A stretch of 64,000 nucleotides of DNA from Catenovulum agarivorans YM01 (GTDB lineage: Bacteria > Pseudomonadota > Gammaproteobacteria > Enterobacterales > Alteromonadaceae), in assembly GCF_000281085.1 (NCBI RefSeq), contig NZ_JH767537.1:1-64000 (forward strand). The letters run 5' to 3'. The position numbers and the translations under genes are program-made. Shown piece after piece: positions 19,194-29,400 of this stretch (position 1 is the first letter of the stretch; the number at the start of each line of letters is the position of its first letter). The notes under the pieces are model-generated. The model had not been told where the DNA came from and did not search any database. It saw nothing but the letters and a program-made list of their open reading frames with translations.

Positions 19194-20051
19194 TTACAAA
19201 TAAAGATGTGTGCCATTGCGCTCAATCACTGAGCTGCGTGAAAGGTTAAGACTGTCGCCAAACATCAGCATAAACAGTTGTTTTTGGGTTTGGTATTGGC
19301 TGATTTTCTGCGAAAAGCAGCTGTCTGTATTATGGCTACAGCCCAATAATTGAGGGTTTTGTGTAAGCACGGTTAGATCGGCAATAACGTATTCTGGTTG
19401 ATATTGTTTGAGTAGTTGTGCCGTTTTACCTGCGTCTTGTTCTGCTATCAAGAGTACTAAGTTTTTCGCTTGCCAAGCAGGTAGTTGCTGCAACTTAGTA
19501 AATCGCTGCCAGTCGGGTTTAACGCCAAATACACTGGCGGCAGTAGACTGTTGATATTCAAGCAATCGCGCCAGTGACACTTTTTGCCCTTGTAAATAAA
19601 AACTCGGCACAGCGTTAATTTGATAAGCATCGACATATTGAGTGTTTTGTACCATTAAATCACTCTGAAGTTCACCATCACATTGTGGTTTTTGTCGCTG
19701 TTCAACCGCTGCTAATATAGCTTCACTGACTGGGCGCTGACATTGAAAAAACTCACTGCTTCTTTGTTTACTAGCAGAGCCCAATATGGGTGCCCAAAAT
19801 AGATAAATATTGTAGCCAGCGAGCTGATCTAGTTTGGGAATAACCTTTATACAGTAAGGGCAAAATGGATCTTTAAACACTAATAAATTTGGCCTATCGG
19901 CACGCCAGCCATTTAGTAAAAAAGCTTGTTGAGCGATAGGATCGGGTATTGGCATCACCTGCTGCGCCCGCACAGGCAGCAACAGGTTAACCACCAGCAC
20001 AGCTATAAACAGCCAGTTAATTGGCTTGTTCAATAGTGTCTTGCTGCTCAT
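19194..20051 (-). CDS. DsbC/DsbG-like exported thioredoxin-fold protein
   Basis: About 285 residues with a signal peptide (INWLFIAVLVVNLLLPVRAQ). The redox motif CPYC sits in LLVFKDPFCPYCIKVIPKLD, and a cis-Pro segment NAVPSFYLQG follows, both as in DsbC/DsbG-type thiol-disulphide isomerases. The N-terminal dimerisation domain of DsbC is missing, and a C-terminal extension of ~100 residues is unassigned. The start is uncertain: ATG 20051 overlaps the upstream gene by 35 bp; 20090 is possible. Last gene of the seven-gene operon, whose first product has a Cys-rich module that may need it. Confidence 0.75.
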   Translation of the reverse strand: MSSKTLLNKPINWLFIAVLVVNLLLPVRAQQVMPIPDPIAQQAFLLNGWRADRPNLLVFKDPFCPYCIKVIPKLDQLAGYNIYLFWAPILGSASKQRSSEFFQCQRPVSEAILAAVEQRQKPQCDGELQSDLMVQNTQYVDAYQINAVPSFYLQGQKVSLARLLEYQQSTAASVFGVKPDWQRFTKLQQLPAWQAKNLVLLIAEQDAGKTAQLLKQYQPEYVIADLTVLTQNPQLLGCSHNTDSCFSQKISQYQTQKQLFMLMFGDSLNLSRSSVIERNGTHLYL

Positions 20052-20469
20052 GCTGCATTTGCTGTAACGCAATAGGTAACACAAGTTCATTATACTCAGC
20101 CAGTTTCTGATGAAGCTTTTGTTCTATTTGTTGCTTTTTATATCTGTCACTTAAGTTTTCATCCAACTCAGCCATCAAAACTTCAATTTCAGCTTGTTTG
20201 AGCGCAACTTGCTGTTTGCGCTCGTTCAACAGTTTAGCGGAGTCTGCGACACTTTCAGGTTTGTCATCCGCCGGCTTTTGCTGAGTTGAGTCAACTCCTT
20301 TTGGCAAATTTTGCACTTGTTCAACGTCACCGCCTCCTCCCTGTTGCTGTTGCACCGCAGGTGAATGTTTGGAGGCTTGCTCTGTCGGCCATAACTGATA
20401 CAAAAGCACACCAACACATACACCAATGAAGACTATGAATATTGCTTTTAACTTTTTCATATTAATCAC
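20017..20469 (-). CDS. Membrane-anchored coiled-coil protein
   Basis: A 150-residue protein with one N-terminal membrane segment (LKAIFIVFIGVCVGVLLYQLW), a low-complexity Gln/Gly/Pro linker, and a charged coiled coil (about 85-145, with LLNERKQQVALKQAEIEVLMAELDENL). It probably faces the periplasm. No family recognised. It lies 14 bp after the giant Ig-repeat gene and overlaps the thioredoxin-fold gene, so it belongs to the operon. A scaffold or secretion-accessory role is possible but not shown. Confidence 0.7.
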   Translation of the reverse strand: MINMKKLKAIFIVFIGVCVGVLLYQLWPTEQASKHSPAVQQQQGGGGDVEQVQNLPKGVDSTQQKPADDKPESVADSAKLLNERKQQVALKQAEIEVLMAELDENLSDRYKKQQIEQKLHQKLAEYNELVLPIALQQMQHEQQDTIEQAN

Positions 20470-20483
20470 ATATTCCTATGGTT

Positions 20484-23400
20484 TTATTCCGCCGTGGTAA
20501 AAGTTCGCGTGCCACCATTTCGAGTATTACCCACTAAGTCTGGCACATAGTTATACAGCTCAACAACATACTGAGTATTAGCTTGTAAGTCTTCATCAGG
20601 GTCGAGCGTAATTTGGCTGCCATTAACCGTATAACTAACCGCCACTAAGTTACCGCCTTGTTTTAACAGCGGCGCTGCGCGTAAATCGAGGGTTTCGTCA
20701 TAATCCAATACTATATTGCTGCCAACCGCAATACCTGTGCTGTTATGCTCAGGCGTTATTGTTTGTAGTGTTGGGCCGCCAGTATCATTACTGCTATTAG
20801 CATTAGTGGTAAAACTCAAAGTATAGTCAGTTAACTTATTACCAGCGTAGTCACAAATATCTGTTAATGCCAATTGATAACTGCTTTCTGTGGCAAAACC
20901 TGCGGCAGCTTTAACGGTTAAAATATTGCGGCCATTGGTTAAACTCAATGTTGTAGCAACATCTTCGCCACCTAAGGTCAGGTCAATACCATTGGCAAGT
21001 ATGCATGCGCCACTTAATGGCTCTGACATCTCTAATACTAGCTGGCCATTAATCGGCATATCGGTTTCACCTGTTGCGATATTGCTGCGGCTCACAGCTG
21101 GTGCTGTTTCATCCGCTTCAGTATCCGTCCCAGTAACAAAATATTTGTAGTTATTTGTTGCGATACGATTACCAGATAAGTCAGTTAAATACGGGCTATA
21201 ACCCACATACAAATAATAAGTATGTTCTGCGGTTAACAAATCATCAGGCGTTAAAGTTAAGGTCAAACCGTCTGCGGTTAAATCCCAACTGCTGCTTATA
21301 GTCACTCTATCTGTGTTATCCCACAAATAGAAGGTATTGCCATCAATTGTGGTTTTGTCCACCCGCTCAGCGAAATGCACCTGCAACAATGGATTCAGCG
21401 CCACACCTTGGGTGTTATTATTAGGTATACCCCAATGTGCTACGCCACTGGTATGGAAGTCGCCGGTATCACTGGTAGTAAAATCAACCACCAAGTCAGT
21501 CGCTAATGTATTGCCACTGATATCTTTAAGGCCTGTCACAGTTAAGCTGTAGTCAGTATCAGCCATCAATAACTGTTTTGGCACTATGGTTAACAAGGTG
21601 CGGCCACGAGAAAGCGATAGATTAACTGGCACATCTACACCTAAAGCTGTTTGTAAACTCACGGCATTATCCACCAGCGGATTGAGCGATTCACTAAAGC
21701 GTACGTTAAAGCGTAAGTTAACTGGTATGCCGGTTTGTCCGTCTGTCACACTTGTGCTAACAACTGTTGGTGCGGTTTCATCTGCAGCGGCACCTGTGGT
21801 GAAATAACGGTAATGATTACCCAGGGTATTACCGCTGAGATCACGCATATAATAAGCATAGACATAATACTGACTAGCGGTATCTAATGCTTCATCAGGC
21901 ACAGTTGTTAAACGCATACCATCCGCGGACAATTGTGAGCTAGAAGCTATGGTTTCTCTGGTGGTATTGTTGTACATATACACTCCAGAAGCCGTTACAC
22001 TAACAGGATCAATTGGTTCGTTGAATATCCATTCCACCACAGGATTAGTCGCCACATCTTGTTGATTATTACTATAAGCAACATCTACAAGTTCAGGTCT
22101 AACAAAATCAGGCCCTGCTAGCGTAGTAAAGGTCGTAGAATCTTCTACCACTTGATTTTCCGCCATATCCAACATGCCAGCAAAAGTTTCTGTATGTTCA
22201 GCTTCTGAAGGTAGAGGGGTTAATTTACGGTAAATCACCACTTGATTATTTTCGCTAAACTGCACACTAATGTTAACACCACCTGCATAATCAAAAGTCA
22301 GTGGGTTCATAGGTTCATCAAAACGTACAGCAAACAAGGTATTCACCCCAACACCTGTTTGTTGATCAGGTGGGCTTAAGCTACTAATCATAGGTTGTCT
22401 ATCATCCGCAACCGCATCTGCCGCTGTGTTAAAGTAAGTCGCATAATTAGTGCGTAAATTATCACCATCAGTATCTTTAATTGCATTTGAATACCAAACG
22501 TAATATTGGTTATCCGCAACTAAAGCTGCATCAGGGGTTACACGGATTATGGTGCCAGTTGCATCTAGCTCAGCACTGCTCGCCAATACAGTCCAATTGT
22601 CTGTGACATCATATAAAATAATGGTTTCAGAGCCGAAGGTGCTGCTATCTAGCGGTTCGGTAAACTGTGCGGTTAATATCGGATTCAGTGGTACACCCGC
22701 AGTATTATTAACTGGATGATAAGCGACAATTGTTGGCTGAGCGCCTACTCCGTCGGTCGCCACACTGGTATTAACATAACTACTATAGGTTTGCAGCGCA
22801 TTACCTGTGGTATCCACAACTGAACTGTCGAGGTATAAACTGATACGACTAGAATCTGGGAAGTTACCATCAGTTGGTGTTACACGAATAGTGCGACCGT
22901 CGCCCATTAATGCCACATCTACAGGTAACAATACTCCATCGTCAGTCACCTTGATTGCAGCATCTATGCTCGCCAACGTTAAAGGTTCAGACGCATACAA
23001 GGTAATTTCTTCTAAGCCAATCCAATTAGAACTACCATTGGCTGGAATTTGCGTCACTATAGTTGGACGTGTGACGTCATTAGTTACTGTGCCTGTGGTA
23101 AATGAGCTGATAAATGGCGCAACTGCATTGCCTGCTAGGTCTTGAACATTTTCAGTCACTATAACACTGACTAAACTAGCATGTGGTAACGAAGCTGAAA
23201 CTGTCACATCGCGGCCATCAGCCGAACGGAATACACTTGGTGTAATTACAACACCATTAGCATACAGAGCAATATTTTGATTATTAATACTGCTAGACAA
23301 CATAGGTTCGCTGAAACTCAGCACTACGCTATGTGCTGGATTCACATCAACACTATCCGCCGCTGGTGATATTGCACTAACAGTTGGTGCAACGGAATCA

Positions 23401-26400
23401 GCAGCTTCTTGCGTATTAAAGTAGCGTGTACCAAGGTAACGAGTATTACCGGCTAAATCCGGCACATTGTAATACAGCTCAATGGTGTAACGAGTATTGC
23501 CTGCAAGGGTAATAGCCGGAACAAAGGTAATAACATTTTCTTCAACCGTATATTGACCCGGAATGGTAATGCCACCACCTGTAACTGGCGGACGACTACG
23601 CGCATCAATTGCTTCATCAAAAGTCATCACAATTTCAGTTAACTCAACCTCAACTTCGGTTGCTTGGTGAATGGGGGAAATAGTCGATAAACTCGGTCCA
23701 GAGCTATCTGCATCTGCACTCACCAAAGTGGTAAAGTTAACTAAAGTTTGCGCCAACTCATTACCTGAATAATCACAAATACCATTAACTGCTAGTTGAT
23801 ATTCAGTAGCAGCTTGCAAGTTTTGTTGGCCTTGAATGGTTAAGGTTCGTCTATCATTTTCCATTGATACTTGAATATCAATCGCTTCGCCGCCAGTGGT
23901 TAAACTAAAGGCAGGTGCTATTTGGCAGGTATCACTGAGGCGCTCAGAAAGCACAATCACAACTCGGCCATTCACAGGTACATCAGTATCCCCTTCAACC
24001 ACACTAATTTGCTCTAATTCAGGTGCAGCTTCATCTGCACTGTCACCTGTGTAGAAATAGTGGTAGTTATTCTGTCCAACTCGATTTCCTGCGTAATCAT
24101 GTAAATAAGGTGAATAACCCACATAAAAATAATGTAGATGATTCGGTCTAAGCGCTTCATCTGGGACAAAATTCAGCGTTAGTCCATCCTCAGACAAAGT
24201 CCAATCTCCAGCAACACTAATACGCGCATCATTGTCGTATAAATAGAAGGTATCCGTATCTATAGTTGCTTTATCAACAGGCTCACTAAAGTGCACTTCA
24301 AGGTTAGGATTGAGTGCGACACCACGGGTATTATTTGGAATACTCCAGCGCACTATGCTTCCAGCAGTTAAATCAACCGTTGCACCTGTTGTGAAGTTGA
24401 GCATTAGCGTTTCAACTTGTTGGTTATTACTTAAATCAGACACACCTTCTATGGTTAACAAGTAATCTTGCATTGGTGCCAATAAGTGGCGTGGAACTAA
24501 GCTCACTAAACGACGTCCGCGATTTAAACTAATGTGCACAGGCACAACTTGACCACTTGAGTCGGTTAATACAATGCCATCTAAATCAAGTGGATTGAGC
24601 ATTTCGTTAAAGCGCACATTTAATCTAACATTGGTTGGTAACTCAGTTTGACCATCTATTATGCTGGCGTTAACCACTTCAGGTGCAACTACATCTTCAG
24701 CAAAACCTGTGGTGAAATATCTATAGTGATTACCTAAATTGTTACCGGCCAAGTCGCGCATGTAGTAGGCGTAAATATAATATTGACGACCAGCTAACAG
24801 TGCTTGGTCTGGCATTAAGATTAAGCGTTTGCCATCAGCGGATAATTCATAACTGCTGGCAATAGTCACTCTATCAACATTGTCGTAAATATAAACGCCT
24901 GAGCTAGTTACACTAATAGGATCGATTGGCTCACTAAAGGTCCATTCAAATGCGCTATTTAATGCAATATCTTGCTGATTATTAAATACGGATACATCTG
25001 TCACACTAGGTTGAACAAAGTCTGGGCCTGTTGTGGTGGTAAACTGAGTTTGACTACCGACCGCCATATTACCGGCTAAATCTGCCATTTCAGGACTCAT
25101 AGCAGTAATTTCACTTTCGCTCGCCAAAGGTTGCAACATGTTGTAACGCACGGTTTGATTATTTTCCGCAAACTGCACATTAATCGCACCTTCTGCAGCA
25201 AAGGTTATTGGATTAATTTGTTCACTAAAACGTGTCGCAAACCAAGCATTGGTGCCGACATTAGATTCACCATCTGGTGGACTCATAGCTGCGACTGTTG
25301 GTTGGGCATCATCGACAATTGAATCCGCATCTGTGTAGAAGTAAGTTGCTGAGTTACCTTGTAAGTTATCACCATCTGTATCCAACAAGGCAGTCGAGAA
25401 CCATAAATAATATTGGTTGTCGGCAACTAAGCCATCATCAGCAACTACCTGTGCAATTCGCCCTGTATCATCTAAGGTAATGGTACGAGGCATCACACTC
25501 CAATTGTCTGTGACATTATAGAGAATGGCACTTTCGCTGGTGAAGCTGGTTAAATCCATTTCTTCGCTAAAGCGCGTTAAGATAATGGCATTCAGTGGCG
25601 TACCTCGGCTGCCATTATTCGGGAAGTAAGATTCAACTCTAGGTCTAATACCCAAATTATCTGTGGTGGTTGAGGTATTAAAGTATGAGTTATGCGCATG
25701 TAATGGGTTGCCAGATAAATCGAGTACACTGCTATCCCAGTACAATTGAATTAACGCATTGTCGTTAAAATCTGTATCTTTAGTCACACGTATAGTGCGG
25801 CCATCACCTAACACATCAATTTCAACCTGAGCTAACACACCATCTTCAGCTAGGTTAAATGCATCTGCTAAAGTACTTTCATCCACAGCTTCATCTGTGT
25901 AGAAATACACTTGATTAATATCTGTCCAGCCACTTGAACCATTAACTGGTGTTTGTGCAATAATTCGTGGGCGAGTATTGTCAGTATCGGCTACACCTGT
26001 GGTGAACGAACTCACAAACGGAACTATCGCGTTACCCGCTAAATCTTGCACACCGTCTGTCATGACCACAGAAACAATTGCTGAATGCGGCAACGAGGCA
26101 GATAGTGTCACTTGACGTCCATCAGCCGAACGGAAGATATTTGAACTGAGCACAGAGCCGTTATAGAACAGTGCTAAGTTATTGGCATTTAACGTATTTA
26201 AATTAACTGGTTCATCAAACGACAACACCACATTTTGTGCAGGATGAATATCACTCGACATATCTACTGGTGAAATAGCCAAGACACTCGGTACTTGGGT
26301 ATCTTCAACCGCTTGGGTATCAAAATATCTTGTACCACCATAACGTGTGTTACCAGCTAAATCAGGTACATTGTAATAAAGCTCCACGGTAAAGCGTGTA

Positions 26401-29400
26401 CTGCCAGGTAATAAAATATCTGGGGTAAAGGTAATTACCGCACCATTTACTTGATAACTGCCAGGCACTGTAATGCCCGCACCTGTAATGGGTGGCGCAG
26501 AGCGCAAATCAACCGGCTCATCATAGGTCAATACAACTTGAGTGGTTACATCTATATCTGACGTTGCATTGGCAGGGCTGATATCTAATAACGCAGGGCC
26601 TGTTGTGTCTGTTGTTTCCACATCTTGAGTGGTGAAAGACAATTGATATGTTTCAGATGCATTGCCCGCATAATCACATAAACCATCAAGGGTTAAGGTA
26701 TATTCAGTCAAGGCGGTGAGGTTTTCTTGCGGCGTAATGGTAATAGTGCGGCGATCATTCGCAAGGGCTGTATCAACTGCAATTTGCTCTTCACCTGTCA
26801 CCAACTGAACCGCATCCGCTATCGGACAACTGTCGCTGATAATTTGATCCATATATAAGACCACTCTACTATTGAGCGGTGCTTGGTCATTATCCATACC
26901 TAAATTACTGGCACTAACGGCAAGGGTTTCATTGTCTAAATCACGGCCGGTATAAAAATAATGATAGTTATTTTGTGCAATCAAATTACCCGCTAAGTCT
27001 TGCAAATACGGTGAATAACCGACATACAAATAGAATAAGTGATTTTCTCGAAGTGGTTGATTAGGCACAAAGGTTAATCTGCGGCCGTCTTCGCTGAGTA
27101 TACGCTGTCCCGCAACCGATAAATTGGTGCTGCTGTCGTATAAATAAAAACTGCTGGAGTTAACACTGCTAGGATCTATAGCTTCTGAGAAATCAACCGC
27201 CAATAATGGGTTACGCGCAACATCGCGTGAATTATTTGGAATACTCCAACGTATCGCTGAGCCAGTTACAGTGTCGGCGACATCACTGGTCATAAAGTTA
27301 ATTTCAATAGGATTAGCTAACAAGTTGCCACTTAAGTCCTGCACACCGTCTATCCATAAGGTGTAACTTTCATTGGCATTGAGATTTTGCACTGGCGACA
27401 ATACAACTCTGCGTCTGTCATTGCTTAAACTGCGACTGACAGCAACCTCAGCACCAACTGAGTTAAGCAATTGAATTTGGGTTAAATACAGCGCATTTAC
27501 TGCTTCATTGAAACGCACTGCTGGCTGGACATTGACCGGAATATCCGTTGCTTCGTCGAGCATGCTAGTCGCAACCACTTGTGGGCCACTGCCATCTATA
27601 TCAAACGAGGTATCAAACCAACGTGATGTACCAACAAATGGGTTGTTGAAAGTGTCTTGAATACCACTGGTTAGATAAACATAATGACGACGGCCAACCA
27701 ATAAAGGCACATTTGGTATAAACGAAATCGCTGAGTTGTTTTCTGCTATATCTAAAATACCACCTATGCGTTGACCACTCGATTGGTCAACCACATACAT
27801 AGTGTCTTCTGTGACAGTTACAGGATCTATTGGCTCACTTAAAATCGCAGTGATCACTGCATTCACTGGAATATTGGAACTGCCATTAACCGGACTGATA
27901 TCAATCAAGGTTGGTCTTTCTTCATCAACACAATTACCTGTGGTAAAGGTTGAAGTAAAAGTTTCAGCCAATGGATTACCGGCTTCGTCTCTAACGCCAC
28001 TCACTTCGATTGTGTAGCTACTATTATCCGCCAATAAATTGGTTGGATTAAATATCAGCTCAGTATTGGCGGTTGTTAAACTTTGTATACCAGTTAACAC
28101 TGTGGTGTCTTCGGCAATGAGCTGAATACTTAAATCGGTTAACGAACGACGTAAAATAGCTTCATTAAAGATCACACTGATATTGCTATTTTCACAAATA
28201 TCAGTCGCTGCATCTGCTGGGTCAACTGAGCTCACTTCAGGTGGTGTGACGTCTGGATTAAGTGGATCAGTGCCAGCGGCAACTTCATCCCCATCCGTTC
28301 TTTCATCGTCGTCTGAGTCTGTGTCGAGCGGATCTGTTGCTAACTCTATTTCTAAACCATCAATTAGACCATCACCATCTGAATCTGGATTTTCAGGATC
28401 TGTATTCCAAGTAAACACCTCTTCATTGTCACCTAAACCATCACCATCTTCGTCTGGCTCAACGGTTAATAACGCCAGATCGTCGCCAACATTGTTACCA
28501 AAATCGACCGCTTCAACCAATATATTCATACTGGTGATGCCAGCAGGCACACTAATAGGCACTTCGTATGGTCTAGTCGTATCAGAGGCAACTAGAGTGC
28601 CGTTCACCCTTATTTGTACTGTGGCAACTGCCACATCATCTGTTGCTTCTGCTCTGACTAAAATACGGCTGCCTTCAACTACAACATCACCATCTGGTGG
28701 TGATATTACTTCAACACTTGGGGCTATCCCTTGGTTGTCATTTAAGATGCGATATTGCGAAATATATAAACGATTGGTGGCGGTTGAATAAACAAATCCA
28801 GCATCAATCGATAATGAGTTGGCATCTCTATCGCCAAATTGACGAATATCAATCACACCTTGGAAAATAGAGTTTTCTGGATCGGCTATGTTGACAAAAG
28901 GCACAGCATTAACAAATAAAATGTCGCTAAAAAAAGCAAAGCCATTGGTCAATTCAACATCTGATGGATAAAAACGTGTATCACCACCGACTATAGTTGG
29001 GCGCATTGGATCACTAAGATTTATGACTTTGTAACCACAGGTGTAACAGGCGACATAAGCATAATCACCGTCCATCACCACAGCACGAATGTTGCCTATA
29101 TTGATGCTACCAAGGCGCATAGGTGAAGCTAAATCACTAATATCTAACACGATCACAGCTGAACTATTAGCAACAACAGCTCTGTCGTTTGATACATCCA
29201 CGCCGATAATTTTGCCTAAATTATCTAGTTTAGCCACGCTAAATGGCGCAGACACATCTTCAACATTAAATATTTCAAAACCACCACTCTCATTGGCGAC
29301 AAATATATGGCTATTTTGCGCAGCTAAGTCGACCGCAATCCCATTACTGCCTATGTTACTGACTAAAGTAGGTTGGCTGACATCAGCAATATTAATAATA

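Noticed and set aside
28183-28791. Plus-strand open frame of 202 codons, Ser-rich
   Set aside because: Antisense of the TSP3/Ig region of the giant gene; low-complexity Ser composition is expected from reversed Asp-rich codons.
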